From Allomyces macrogynus ATCC 38327 (lineage: Eukaryota > Blastocladiomycota > Blastocladiomycetes > Blastocladiales > Blastocladiaceae): a DNA stretch of 64,000 nt. Location: NCBI GenBank assembly GCA_000151295.1, contig GG745339.1, positions 942,155-1,006,154 on the forward strand, given 5' to 3'. A model generated the notes under the pieces. The model worked only from the letters and a program-made list of their open reading frames with translations, was not told the origin of the DNA and did not search any database. Positions 10,208 to 22,944 of the stretch are shown piece by piece (position 1 is the stretch's first letter; each line of letters opens with the position of its first letter). Made by a program: the position numbers and the translations under genes.

Positions 10208-13200
10208 ATGGCGACGCCCATGGTCGCTGACCTGCTGGCCGAGCTCGACGACACGCGCCGCCGCCTTGCCGACGCCGAACGTCAGTTCGATAGACTGAAA
10301 AAGATCTCGCGCAAGGCTCTCGACGAGTTTACGCGCGTCAAGGAGGACTTTGCCCACGAAAACGAGCGCGCCAACCGGCTCGAGGACCAGCTTGCCGCCG
10401 CGCACGACGACGTCGTCAAAGAGGCCACGCGACGCAAGCATCTCGAGCAGTTGCTGACCCGTAATGGCAATGGCAGCGCGGCGGCGGCCACCGACCCGGT
10501 TGTACGACCCGCCACACCACCGTCCACGGCCGTTGCCACAGCGGCTGCCGATGCTGACGCCCTCGACCGCGCGCGCCGCGACCTACGGCTCGAGAAGCGA
10601 CGCCGTGCCGACGCCGAGGCCGCACTCGCTGCTGAGACGCGCCGCCGCACCGACCTCGAAGCGCGCGTCGCGGAACTGACCAGGCAGCTGGCTGTTGAAC
10701 GTGCTGAGCGCTCTGCCGCACAAGCTGACGCCGACCGGCTCGCGGCCGACCTGGACCGGTTCGAGGCCAATGCGCGCAGCGATGCCGAGTACATTGCGTC
10801 GTTGGTAGACCAAATCGAGAACCACAAGGAGGAACTGCGCGCCGTCAAGCGCCAGCGCGACGCGCTCGTCACGGCCGCGACCAACTACGAGGCCGCCGCG
10901 CTCTCCAATAGTCCGGGGTCGCGCGCCGCATCGCCCAGGTTGTCGGTATCGAGCAGCTCGCCGTCGTCGCCTGCGACTCGCGCAGCATTGCCAGGGCGCA
11001 AGTCGCCCAACCGTTTGTCATTGACGGTCACTCGCGCGCGCACGCCGCCGTCGCCTTCGCCGTTGCCTTCGCCGCAGCTCGGTGCGACCACTGGCGTGCG
11101 TCCGCTGTCGAGAATTGACGAAACGGGCGAGTCGGACTTGCTCCCAAGCACGCCGCGGTCGGCTTCTCCCGCGCCAAGCCGGTCCAAGGACCACGCCGAC
11201 AGCGATGACGAGGACCACGACCACGACCATGACGCCCTCGCGCCGTCTAAACCGTCGCCATCACTCATGTCCTCGGTCGTTTCGGCGGTCCCGGAATCTG
11301 CACTGCTCACGCGACTCCCCTCACCCGAGCCGACTCCACCCGCGGCCAAGCAGGCGCTCGCCGACCTTGTTCGCGCGGGCAAGGAACGCATTTCGCGCGC
11401 CGGGTCTGGGTCGACCATCGAGGAAATGCCCCCAATCTCCGCGGCTGCTGCCAAACGCCGCGCCATGGCCATCAAGGCCGCCATGTTTGGCGCCGACTTG
11501 GCCGACGACGAAGCCGACCACGACGACGACGCGTCGGTCCTGTCGGCGACCAAACAGTCGCTCATGCTCGAAGTCGAGGAGCTCGAGTCGAGGCGCGACC
11601 AGCTGCAGCGCGACTTGGCCGCGCTCGACGGGACCCACCCTCCGCCCGTGCCCGACAAGGACGACGACGACGAGAACGACCACGCGCCCGCGGCACCGCT
11701 CCCACCGTCCCTGCCGGCACAGTCGGCCGCGGGCGGTGGCATGATCGCGCGCCCGCCGCGGTTCGACTCGCGCGCCGCCGAACGCGCCGCCGCAGAGGCT
11801 GCTGCCGCGCGTGCGAAATGCTGCTGCCAATGGCCCTGACGGCCCACTCCCCGCACCAATCCCGCCCGCCGCCGAGGCTTCGGCCGACGAAGCTGGCGTA
11901 CTTGCCGTGGCCGCACCGCGCCCGCGCGCGCCGGAACCGCTCTTCATCCCGCCGCCGCGCATGGCTGGCGACGGGTCTCTCGCCATGGCACGAATCTCGC
12001 CAACATGGCCGCGATCATCCGGTCCCCGCCGTCACCCGCACGAATTGACGCGCCCGAACCGACGAGTCCCGTACGGCTCACCTCCCCGACCCCACCACCG
12101 AACCGGACCCCACCCGCGCGTCCGAAACCGGTCCCGTCGCCTGGCCCACTGACCCTCGCGGCCCCCTCTGGTGGCGCCTACCGCCGCCCGTCGTTCGAGG
12201 CCATGGGCCCGATCTCGCCGTCGCGTGAGCACACGTTCACGTTCCCGACTCCAGCGCCGAAACCGCGTGGCAAGAAACCGTCCAAATTCAATTTGGTCTC
12301 GGCGTTGGCCAAAATCAAGGACAAGATGCTCGACGACGAAATGGTCGTGATCGACCCGGCGACGGGCCGTAAAATGTCGGTCAAGTTGCCGACGACGCCG
12401 ACGCTCCCGAACACGCCGTCGACCGAGGACGATACGAATTCGGCGCGGTCGGCCTCGTTTGCGCCCGTGCCGATGGCGGGAAACGCGGCGGTCGCACCCG
12501 CGTCTGTCACGCCGGTTGGGGACAAGTCGCATATTTTCATTGCCACGTCGTTTAGCAAGATTGTCAAGTGCGGGTACTGCAATGACCGGATCTGGGGGAT
12601 GGGTGGGGCCAAGGAAATGTCGTGCCGGTGCTGTGGGTACATTGCCCACATGAAGTGCGCGCCGCTCGTTCCGCCTCGGTGCCCCGGCGAGAACAAGGGG
12701 TCGGCAGCGGACGGGACCATGGCGCCACTTGGCGCTAAAGTCGCCCCCGCGGGCGCGAATGGCGGCGGGAAGCACCGGCCGAGTGCGGGGAATGCAGCGA
12801 CGGCCATGATCGAGCGGCCGGATAAGATGTTTGGTACCGACTTGACCGTGTGGATGGCGAACGATGCGCCCACGGCATTGCCTGTGGTCGTGGAAAAGGG
12901 GATCCAGGCGGTCGAGGCGATTGGCATGGACTACGAGGGCGTCTACCGCAAGTCCGGCCCGCTGCAGCTCGTCAAGCAGGCCGTGGCCGAATTCGAAAAA
13001 GGCCAGGTGCCAAACTTGGCCGACGAGGCGACTTATGGCGACGTCTCGGTCGCGACGTCGGTCGTCAAGCAGTACCTGCGCGACCTGCCCAACCCGCTCA
13101 TCACGTTCGGCGTCTACCCACTGGTCCGCGAGGCCATGCTGCACAAGAACGCAGGCGGCGACGAGGCGCAGCAGGCGGCCATGCGTCGCGCCCTCGCGCA

Positions 13201-13747
13201 ACTTCCGCCCGTACACTACGCGACACTCACGTACTTGATGCGGCACCTGCGCAAGATTGCCGACCAGTCGAGTGTGAATAAGATGACGCCGCATAACTTG
13301 GCCGTCGTGTTTGGGCCCACGCTCATGCGCGACCCGACGCGTGCGGGCTCGTTTTACGATATGACCGCGATCGACGTCGTCGAGTACTTGCTCGACCACC
13401 ACGACGCGATCTTTGCGCCCGCGGCACCCTCGCGCGCAGCACCGGCACCGCCCGCCGATACCGCTGCCGCGGACGATGCCGCCGCGTACGACGAGCAGCC
13501 CGCGTCGTCGGCGCCGTCACCCGCTCCCGCACCGAGCAGTCGCGGCCCGCCGCCGCCGATCCCGCAGCGCAAGTTGTCCCACCGGCCGTCGCGCGCGGCC
13601 TTGGCGGCAGGCGCTGCGCTTGCGGCGGCCGCAGCGGCGGCTGCGACTCCGGCCACGCCCAAGGACGAGATCAGTTCCCTGTTTGGGTCGGACGACTCGG
13701 ACCTTGAAGTCGCGGCGAGTTACGAGGAGCGGTTGGCGGCGCTGTAA
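10208..13747 (+). CDS. Rho GTPase-activating protein with coiled coil, C1 zinc finger and RhoGAP domain
   Basis: Starts at GCGACCATGG. Residues about 5-230 form a long coiled coil (DDTRRRLADAERQFDRLKK). A low-complexity middle follows, with a second coil near nt 11560-11630. Next is a C1-type zinc finger at nt 12530-12690: H at IFIATSF, CGYCNDRIWG, CRCCGYIAHMKC and a closing PRCPG. The RhoGAP domain (nt 12835-13425) carries the arginine-finger segment GVYRKSG, DLPNPLI, and NKMTPHNLAVVFGPTLMR. It should stimulate GTP hydrolysis by Rho, Rac or Cdc42 at membranes, where the C1 domain may bind diacylglycerol. The coding frame shifts at about 11811 and returns by about 12005. Either an intron or paired indels lie there. 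The C-terminus is Ala/Pro-rich. Confidence 0.93.
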
Positions 13748-14117
13748 CGAGGTAGACCTGCATACACGGAAAGCCCGGGCTGGCCCCGAGGCACAGTTTT
13801 GGATGCCGGTGTGTCGGACCTTGTAATTTTTGTTTGGCTTCTTTTTCGAATTTTGGGCGCACTTGATCGGGCCATCATTTTTGCTGGGTTGGGAGCCATA
13901 GATAAAGGTAACGGTATTTTTGGAACGTTTGCACGCGAGCGGGAAGGATTGACGGTGTTCAGATTGCTTCGTTCACGACTGCTGCTCTTGCTCGCATTCG
14001 TGTGTCAAGCAGAAGCAGAACAAGCCACAAAGTGCACAATGGGAAAAAAAAAACTCTTCCAAAATAAATACATTCTACCCCTCCACGACCCCAAAACTGG
14101 TCCGCCCGGCCGCGCAT
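13748..14117. other. Convergent 3' region between RhoGAP and exonuclease-like genes
   Basis: A 370-bp spacer between two converging stop codons. It becomes T-rich then A-rich and contains an A-run with AAAATAAATA near 14060-14070, which could serve 3'-end formation. No gene is supported. Confidence 0.45.
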
Positions 14118-15681
14118 TTACAGCTTGTTGATGGGCTCGTTCAATGCGGCCTTGATCTGGTCGATGCAGCGGTTGATGTGCACGTACGCCGCGTCCATTT
14201 GGTCCACGTCGAGCGCCGCATAGAGGACGCGCAGCGTGATGTCCGACTAGAAAGAGGTGTGCATAAAGAATGGTCAGTGACCGAAGCACTCGCGCCACAT
14301 CCGAATTCAACCCGTACCCTCCGTGTCGCGTCGTCCTTAAGCAAATTCTCACTCAACCCGCACGCGCGCAACATGTCGTTCAGCGACACCGACCGCCCGT
14401 TCCGCAGCGTCGTGTCCCCGGCGCCGCCCTTCTTCGCGCTCGTCGCCTGCGCGTTCTTGATCGCCGCGTGCGACATGAGCACATCGCGCTGAAACGCCAA
14501 CCCCGGCGGTGTCAATCCCAGAAGCGACTGGTGCTGGTGGAACAGCGCCGTCAACGTGCGCCACCGGTTGAACAGCATTTGCAAGTCGGAAATCCGCGAA
14601 TGGTTGACGGGAATCCGCAGTTTGTTGGTGAGCACCGCCAAATCGGCCTGCCCGCCGTGCATGAGGAACTGCGCCTTTGCTTTCGACCCGGCAGCAAAGG
14701 CCGCGTGCAGCGCGTGCGCCTTCCACGGCTGCTCGATCGTGTCGCCGAGCGGCACATAGAAGACAGACGAGACGACGCGCGGCAGGTTTTCGTTGGACAG
14801 CGGCACTTCGTTGCGCACGGCTACCTGGATACTACTCGCGAACGGGCCAATCGAGATTTGCCGCCGCGAGGTCGGGAGGGTCACGTTGTCGAAGGAGAGG
14901 TTCATGAAATCGGGTCGCGCGCGGAACGTCGGCGGGAGGGTCGGGACGAGTGCGTGCGTTTCAATGTCGAGCGCGATCCGCTGCGCGGCGGCGCACCGGC
15001 GCACCATGAGCTCGGCGATTTCGGGCGTGTTGACCATGAACCTGGGTAGACAGAGCGGCGTTACTTCGTGCGAATCAAACGGGTGGAGAACAACGACGAC
15101 GACGACAACGACGAGGACGAGGACGAGGAAACGCACAGCTGGAACGGCTACCGCGACGTCATTTGCTTCTTCAACCGCACCGTCATCGGATTCAGCCCCT
15201 CCGTGTCCAGCTCGACACTCTCGAAAAACTCGGGCGGGATCACAGGGAACCCCCTGGCATCGACCGGCATCTTGGACGGGTTCTCCAAGAACCGCGGCGC
15301 GAACCGCAACGCATCAATCTCGACTTGCGACAACTTGATCACCGTCATCCCCGACTTGGGCTCGACTCCGCCATTCACTTCCTTGGCCAATTGGGCGATC
15401 CGCTTGGCCTGCGGCGAATTCGGGTCCACTTTGCTCGCTTCCTCGATCATACGGTCAAACTGCTCGTCGGAAATCCGCCCGCCGAGCTGCTTTTCCACGT
15501 CGCGCTTCTGCTGCCGCTTCCGACGCCGCAGACGATACTCGTCGACAGCTCGCGCGACGGGAATGAGAGCAGCCGCGAACACGAGCTTGGCGAAGCGCTT
15601 TGGGCTGTCCGAGGCGATATGAGTGGTCGAGAACGGCCTGGTGGAAAAGGGAGAAAGACAGAAAGACGCGGGTTTGATCAC
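14118..15681 (-). CDS. DEDD-type 3'-5' exonuclease-like protein, probably mitochondrial
   Basis: Three exons on the minus strand (15681-15152, 15041-14318, 14246-14118) join in phase to give 460 residues. Splice sites are GTAGCC/CCCAG and GTACGG/TCTAG. The N-terminus (MIKPASFC, then RPFSTTHIAS) is basic and hydroxylated like a mitochondrial presequence. The exonuclease core starts at QRIALDIETHAL (the Exo I DxE motif). LMHGGQADLAVL fits Exo II, and SLNDMLRACGL resembles the RNase D-family Exo III surroundings. The last exon supplies LRVLYAALDVDQM. The family call rests mainly on DIE and the spacing. An alternative first exon is possible, because CCACCAG lies just before the presequence and an ATG at 15724-15722 would splice in phase. 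Confidence 0.6.
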
Positions 15682-15724
15682 TCTGTCCTTCAGACCTGAT
15701 CACGTTGCCGTGCCGGCCGGGCAT

Positions 15725-16597
15725 GAGGATGGGGAACAGCTCACCGAACGGGCACCAGTGTCCGTGCGGGAACTCGGGCGCGATAGCTCCATGCACTCGC
15801 TGCGTCGTGGTTAGGTGTGCGAATCATGGGTCGACAATCGAGTGTCGTTGTGCGGATGCCGGCAATTCGCGCCCTCGCGGGCACGACGGTGCGGGCCACG
15901 GCGGCCGCGCAGCTGCAAGTCATGGTGATGGTGGTTGGATGCAAGTGCGCAAAGTGCCCGGACTCGTCGTCGAGCTGAGAGGACAGACACCGCTCCGGCA
16001 GAGGGTACAAATGCAGTTGGTGCAGTGGGCGCTGATCACGAGTGATGTCTCTTTGATGGCTAGTTGATCAACACGGAATCAAACCAACATCACGAACAGC
16101 CGCATGTAGCGCGAGCAGAAACTGACCGCCACCTCCATAACCCACGACAAATCATGAATGCAGAAAGCCAACGCGGGCATGGATTCCTCGACGACATCCG
16201 GGACAACCAAAATGAGGGAGCGCAGGGCGCGAGCAGAGTGGGGGGACGCGCGCGTCGCCGACGTCGACGGGGGACAAACGACGCTGCTGCAAGCCGAAAG
16301 CAACAAGAGAAGAGGAGAGGGCGGATATCGGGAAAAGCCAACCAAAAAAAGGGAACAACAGCAACAGCAACAACACATCAAAAGGGCATGGCCGCCGTCT
16401 TTGTAAACTTTCGATGCTCGCGCCCGCGCTGGGCAGCAAACGTGGAAGACAAGGGAAACAACAGGAAAAACGGTGGAGAAGACACAAGAGAACACGAGTG
16501 ACACTAGAGAGAGAGGGGAGAGAAGGGAGCTACGGAGGTACAACAACAAAACCAAAAAAACGATGGCGAAGCAAAACTGGTCCCGGGCAAAGCACAA
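15725..16597. other. Intergenic region, no supported gene
   Basis: About 870 bp between the exonuclease-like start and the formin stop. It holds CAA/CAG-rich simple sequence near 16355-16380 and scattered frames without protein-like composition. The promoter of the exonuclease-like gene should lie at its left edge and the formin 3' UTR at its right. Confidence 0.4.
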
Positions 16598-19500
16598 TCA
16601 CGACATGGTCCGCAACTGCGTGAGCAGCTCCTGCGCGCGCTCATTGATCCCCGACAACGCGTCTTTGCGTTTACCGAGATTCAGCGTCTCGCGGCGCCGC
16701 GACCGTGCTGCCAGCAGCGACGACACGCGCGGGTCGGTGCCCTCGGCCGCGGGCGCCGCGGACGCGCCGGCGACGGGACTGCTTGAATCAGAGCTCGCGG
16801 GCGACGACGGCAATGGCGGCGGCGACGCCTTGTGCCCGCCGCGCTTGAGCGAAGCGAGCAGGTCGTCCATTTCCGAAATCTCGTCGTGGTCGCCGCCGCT
16901 CGTAGTGCTCGAGCTCGAGTCCAGGATCCGGCGCCGGCCGTCAATCAGGTCGCCCATGGTCGAGACGGCGCGCCGTCCACTGCCGCGCGCGAGCGAGAGC
17001 GTGCCGTTGTTGAGCTTGGACGTGCCGCGCGGCGGCGGCGCGTCGCCAAGTTTCAAACTGTCGCGGCGCAAACTCATCATCGACAATGCAGTGCGTCGAC
17101 GGCGTTCTTGCCGTTCCTTTTGCTCGTGTTGCGCAATAATCTCCTTGTGCGCGCGCTCAAACGCCGTTAGGAACGTCTTGAAGATCCCGAAAAACTCTTC
17201 GGCACCCATGGCCGACGGGTCCTCGCCGTACTTGGCCACGACCTGCTCGTAGTTGACCTTCATCGCATTGTACTCGGCAAAGAGCTTCTTGAGCTTGTCG
17301 TTGGCCTGCGCCGAGAAGACCGACATGATGTCGAAAAACCGGTCGTCGTCATCACTGTCCTTGGACGAGCCCGCCGACGACCCAACGTCGCTGCCGGCAT
17401 CCGACTCGCCGCTCGCCGGTACGGGCGACGGCGCGGTCCCTCCATTGGCCTTGGCCGCGGCGATCCGCTCCTTGGCGCGCTCGACCATTTCCGGGTGTTC
17501 CTTGCGCACGCGGTCGAGCTCGTTATCGATATCGCGCAACCCAGCATTGAGCGCGTTCATTTCCATGGTGAGCGGCTCAAACGAGACGCGGCACGCCTGC
17601 GTCATATCCTTCAAGTCGTCAGTGAACGCGAGCAAGTTGGGCACCTTGTTCGTCACCGTCTCGACCAAGAAGTGCAGCAGCGTGCGCTTGTTATCGGCCG
17701 ACTTGGTATCGACCAGCTTGTTGATCGAGTTGATGCGGAACCCGTAGGCGTTGCCGCGGAACCCCGTGTTCATGTAGTTGCCCATGGTCAGGATCAGCTG
17801 CAGCACCTCGTGGAACGCCTTCGAGTCGATCAGCGCCTGTGCGGCATCGAGCACCGCGTGCACGTCGTTACCCTGGTCCCGCACGCGCTCGTCGAACCGC
17901 AGGTAGTAGTCCATGGCCTTGAGCCGCGGCTCGTACCGGTCGATGCGCATCATTTCCACCATGAACCGGTCGGCGTTCGCGAGCTCGCTCGGGTCGTCCT
18001 TGTACTGCTGCAACCGGCCGAGCTCCTCGGCCGTCGGTGCAAACTTCAAAAACTGCGAGACCGTTTGCAGCGTCAAGACCGAAAAATCCATTCTCAGAAT
18101 CGCGCGCCGCAACTCGGCAAACGGCTTCTTGAGCTTGGCCAGCATCAGGTTGATGTTGTAGGCGCGTTTCGAATCGAGCACCGAAATCTCCTTTTTCACG
18201 GCATGTGCTGCGGCTTCGGCCGCGGGCGCAATCACTTTGGCCTGCCGTGCCGGGAAGACCGCCTGCATTTCCGCAAACAGCGTGTCGCCGAGCGTCTTGG
18301 CCCACTTCTCGTCCGGGTCCTCGCCCTTTTCGACCGCCTCGAGCGCCGGCGCCCAAATCGTCTGCCGGATACGAATGTCCGGAATCTTCTCCCACTGCAG
18401 CTGCTTGAGCGTCACGGCCGGCGCGTACTTGCGCACGCGACGCGGCACTTGGCCGGGAAACCCGGGAAACGCCGGCGGGCGCGGAATGCCGCCGGGAGCG
18501 CCACCGGGTGGCGGGGGCGGTGGGGGCGGGCCGCCAAACTTGCCGCCGGGCGGTGGTGGTGGCGGCGGGGGTGGTGGAGGACCACCGGGCCGGCCGCCGC
18601 CCATGACCGGTGGTGGCGGAGGAGGCGGCGGCGGACCGCCGGCCCCGCCACCCATGACGGGCGGTGGTGGTGGTGGCGGCGGCGGCGCGTTGCCCGACGG
18701 CACGGCAAACTGCATCGGTGGGGGTGGTGGCGGCGGCNNNNNNNNNNNNNNNNNNNNNNNNNNNNNNNNNNNNNNNNNNNNNNNNNNNNNNNNNNNNNNN
18801 NNNNNNNNNNNNNNNNNNNNNNNNNNNNNNNNNNNNNTAACACCACCACCCCCCCCCACCATCCCGCCCCCAAGGCAAACCAGTTAATATATGGAAATTA
18901 GTCATTTATCCAAGTTTCCTCCAGCAACCAAGTAGTTGATCGAACCGCTATAAAGAATTCCCTTTGTTTTGTGCCCCCGGTCGGGTAAGGCCGGGCATCA
19001 CCTCTCTAGCGGGATTTCGCTCGCCGCGATCCTCATTAAGGGTCCCGCTAGCAGCGGCGATGGTGGTGGTGCGCCCGCCGGTCGCGGGCTTCGCGCCGGC
19101 GAATGACATGACGGGCGGTGGGGGTGGTGGCGGGGGTGGCGGCGGCCCGCCGGCGGCCGGTTTGGCACCAGCAAATTGCATGACGGGCGGCGGTGGTGGC
19201 GGCGGAGGTCCGCCGCCGACTTTACCGCCAAACGCCATGACGGGTGGTGGTGGTGGCGGCGGCGGTGGCGGTGCCGCGCCGGTCGGTGCCGCGAGTGCCG
19301 ATCCCCCGGCGAGCGTGGTCGCACCCTCGGCGGCCTTGCGTTTCCAGACGTCGAGTTCGGCCTCGAGGGTCTTGATGCGCGCCGCGAGTTCGTCGACTTG
19401 CTGTTCGAGCTTGGCCTGCGCCTGGTGCGACCCGATGTCGACGGCCTTGAGCAATCGGTCGGCGGTATCCTTGCGCAGCGCGAGCAACAGCTGTTGGACG

Positions 19501-21489
19501 TCGCGGTCGTGCCTCGCAATCGTCGCCTGGTGACTGGCCTGCTCGTCGTGCAATTGCGCCTGGAGCGCGGCGACATTCTGCCGCGCGAGCGACAATTGCG
19601 CCTCGAGTCCGGCAATCTGCGACAACAGCTGCGCGCGCTGCGTCTCGGACCCTTCCGCCAAGTCGAGCTCGAGCTTGTGCTTTTCGGCCTTGAGTTTCCT
19701 GATCTGCGTTTCGAGGTCGTGGTTCGTATCGAGCGCGCGCTGCAGCTTGTCCTGGTTCTCAAACAAGTGAATCAAATGCTGCACGTTGACTGTGTGCCGT
19801 GACGAGAAATCTGGGTCGATCCCCTTGCCATCAAGCACAATCTCGGCGACCGCCGTATCAATGAACCGCAGGTACCGCGCCTTGACGTCGGCCTGCCAGC
19901 TCGTCTCGTCCGAGTCCTCGTCGGCGCCACGAATACAGGCCAAGTGCTGCAGGAGCGTCGTGAGCCAGTACATGGCCTCGGAGTGGCCTTCGACCGACTG
20001 CAAGAGCCCCTTGAATAGGTCCATTGGGTCCGAGAAATCATTCACGACCACATCGCACCGATCGGCAAACTCGTCCATGTCGGCGCGCAAATCGTCGTGA
20101 AACTGCGTGATTTGCCACTTACAGAAATCGTTGGCAAACGACTGGATCGTCGTGAGCGCCTGCTGCAGGCCGCACGCGAGCAACTCGTTGCGCAGGTGCA
20201 GCCGGAACGCAAAGTCCTGCGGGATCCGGACCAGACCGTTGATCAGGATCAGGTTCGACAACGCGTACTCGTTGAGCTCGTCGTCGGTCATGCCGCGTGT
20301 CGGGCCCGACGCGCCGACCAGACTGCCCATGATTCCGCGGCCTTGAATCACTTCCATGAAGGTCGTGAGCCACGGGTAGAAGCGTTTCGGTGCGCCGCGC
20401 TCGCGGTCGAGCGTGGCGAGCCCCTTGAGCACGAGCGCGTGGCCGCGTGGCCTCTGCAGGTAACAAAAGGCCGTGAGCACGTCGGCAACGAGTTTGCGCG
20501 TGTGCGGGTTGGCCGAGTCGAGCGACAGGCAGAGCGACTCAATGGCCTCGGGCATGGCGAGCGCAGCGATCATGCCGGGCTTGACGTTCATCAGGCCCTT
20601 GAGGCACCAGACGACCTCGTTCTCGATGACGAGAAACTTGGGTTGGACCTTGCTGTAGGAGCGGTGCAAAGTGACATGTGAGCAATCGGGTTTGTTGAAG
20701 CGGTGCAAAGTCGACAAAGGCAAAGCGAGCGTACACTTCCGGCGGCTGCACATGACACCTCTGGTGCACCATGACGAGCGCGCGCAGTCCACCGAGTTGC
20801 ACAAACTCGGCAATCCACTGCGGCGTGTGCGTGACGAGCGAGATGCGCAGCGACATGAGCAGCTTGTGCGAGACGCGGTCGGCCTGCGGCGGCAGGTACT
20901 TCAAATAGTGGTCGGGCGAGTACTGGTTGTTGGACTGCACGCCCGCACGGTTATCGCGCGTCGTGTAGTGTTGCTGGACCATGGTCCATCGCGTGCGGTC
21001 GGGCAGCGTGTAGACGGCACGGCGCGCCGCGTCCTTGAGCCCCATATCGTCGAGCATTTCGTTCACGAGCCGCTCAAACAGTGCCGAGTCCTTGGGCGGA
21101 TTTGGCGCTTCGAGCGTGCCGGGCGGCAGGAGCGCAATCACCGACGACCGTTTATCGACGAGCGCGGCTGGTGACGGCATCCCCGGATCGGCGTGGAAGT
21201 CGCCGTTCGCGCCAGCGACCCCACCGAGGTCGGGCATGCTGACCGACGACATGAGCAGGTTGGGCGACTGCGGCCCGAGGTAGAGGTCATCGGACGAGGC
21301 CGATTTGCGGCGCGGCGTAAACGACAGGCGGCGCGAGGTGCCCGGGATCGTGAGGTTGCCCGAAGAGGCGCGCGCCGATTGCGGGCCCAAGGTCGGCGAG
21401 AGCGGCGGGTCGCCGTGGTGGTGGTGGCCGTGGTGGCCATCGTCTTTCGACGACGACCCGCCGCCCTTGAGCTTGCGCAGCAGGTTCAT
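16598..21489 (-). CDS. Diaphanous-related formin (GBD/FH3-coiled coil-FH1-FH2-DAD)
   Basis: Reads from ATG at 21489 to TGA at 16598. Exon 1 is 21489-20759. A 106-nt intron (GTGTCA...CTACAG) leads to exon 2 from 20652. The N-terminus holds a GTPase-binding/FH3 armadillo region (ENEVVWCLKGLMN, AFRLHLRNELLACGL). A coiled coil follows (nt 19780-19330), then an FH1 domain of polyproline blocks alternating with PVMAFGG-like spacers. The FH2 domain (nt 18440-17300) includes LQWEKIP, YNINLMLAKLKKP, ILTMGNYMN and GFRINSINKL. A C-terminal DAD (MDDLLASLKRG) with basic residues supports autoinhibition relieved by Rho. Formins nucleate and elongate unbranched actin. FH1 is interrupted by a 100-N gap and a doubtful flank, so its true length is unknown. 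Confidence 0.95.
18738..18837. other. Assembly gap of 100 N
   Basis: Exactly 100 N within the FH1 polyproline tract of the formin. The round number suggests a gap of unknown true size, set where proline-codon repeats defeated assembly. Confidence 0.97.
18838..19060. other. Doubtful junction sequence inside the formin FH1 region
   Basis: Between the gap and the next polyproline block lies about 220 bp that does not fit the gene. Part of it is AT-rich (about 18880-18960), and read in the formin direction it hits stop codons soon after the last proline block. It contains a 9-bp inverted repeat (CTAGCGGGA at 19006-19014, TCCCGCTAG at 19043-19051). It could be an intron, an insertion, or a chimeric contig end. 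I recognise no element. Confidence 0.6.
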
Positions 21490-22944
21490 GCCGCCTTTGG
21501 CGCGCGATTTCGGCGGGCGTGCGTCGGCCAGGGTGGGCGGAATGGTGGGGGGACGGGCAACAGGAGCAGCAAGAGCTGGGCGGGCTGGTTTGCCGCCTCA
21601 GCGGGTCGATGATGGTGCGTGCGCGCAACACGGCCGGCTGGAGCGAGACTTGCAGACGGAGCTGGCGAGAATGGCGCCGATGGGACCCTTTTAGGCACTT
21701 GGTGGAGTCGACGGCGGCAGTGCTGCAGCAGTTCGGACAGGCACGAGTCGGCCAAGTCCACGTCGGGTCGGCCCGGTCAGCTGGCGATGGCGATTGGCGC
21801 GGCGGAGATGCGACGTGCAGGGATGACGCTGGTGGACGACTCGAGCCCGACAGCGGCCGTCGCGGGCCGCACAGGCGCGGGCGTCAGAGTGCAGGCAGTC
21901 GCGCCGGCGCGGGGGCAAGTTGGGCGCGCGCAAGTCGGCCGTCGTGGTGGTGGTGGAGCGCAACACGGCGGCTTCTTGCCGAGAACGTGGTGCGTGTCGG
22001 CAGTGGGGCCGCTCCATGAACGAACCGCAAATTTGGCGGTGAGGGTCGCCATAGCCGTGTGGCGCACGCACGGCTCGAAACAAGCACGGGCAAATGGCCG
22101 ATCTTGCTGCACGTGCTCTTGCCCTGCCACGAACATCCGGCTTTGCATCCGGCTCTCAAAGAAACATCCGAGTCTTCCGGCAAGATCACGGAAACGGCCT
22201 GCTCCAGCGGCTCGCTCGCTGCCAAATCATGTCGGCCATCAAATGCCTGGCGCGTGTCGACGCCCTCAATGATGGCCTGACGCGACGACATGGACGGACC
22301 TGGAATCGTTTCGCGCCGCGCGAAAGCTGAGTCCCAGTCGATCCGCGATTCGCCTCTGAAGTTCTCTGGCAAGACAAGAAAACTGGGGCCTTGGGACCGA
22401 CAGTGCTCAGCGTTGCGCCTCATCCTGAACAGGCACCCTGCCGCAGGAATGCCGTGATGAGCATTCGTTGTCGTCGACTCTCGCGGGCGAGTTTGGGGCC
22501 GACGGAGATCGCAGCAGGGCGCAAGCTGTGCTGACAAGATCACGTGGCTGGTCACCAACATGGTTTGCTTGCCGAGGCACGCGGTTCAAACTTCGACGCG
22601 CCTGCAAACTCGACCACTGGGTGCACGCACAACCTCACAAGAGCGAGCCGACGGTCTCTGCAACCACTCGATACCAGCATCAGCCAACGTCTACACCGTG
22701 ACGAACGCTGCAGCTGCAACCCACGGCAACGTAACCGAACTTACCTCGCCGTTCCCAGCCCTGCCTGCCTGGCCTGCCTGGATCACGTCGCGCCGCTCTC
22801 AACCGTCACCGCGCCACGCAACGAGCACGAGTTTGGCTTTCGGCACACACCAGTTTGTTCGGTCATCACGTTGCTGCACGGACGATACGCACACCACCAG
22901 CTTTCAAGACCTTTGCTGCGCCGAAACGCGACAAGCTCGTCCCG
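21490..22944. promoter_or_regulatory. Divergent intergenic region between formin and importin-11
   Basis: About 1.45 kb separates two divergent starts, so both promoters should lie here. A minus-strand frame of 225 codons (21884-22561) has no recognisable motif. It overlaps less GC-rich sequence and may be a relic or chance. Nothing else stands out. Confidence 0.4.

Noticed and set aside
18920..18960. GGTTCGATC on the minus strand, resembling a tRNA T-arm
   Set aside because: No acceptor stem, anticodon arm or D-arm could be built around it.
19006..19051. Possible mobile-element terminal inverted repeats
   Set aside because: The arms are only 9 bp with a short loop, there is no target-site duplication and no transposase. 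The adjacent gap makes misassembly more likely.
21884..22561. 225-codon minus-strand frame between formin and importin-11
   Set aside because: No recognisable motif, poor start context and no phase-compatible exons nearby. I kept it only as a remark on the intergenic region.
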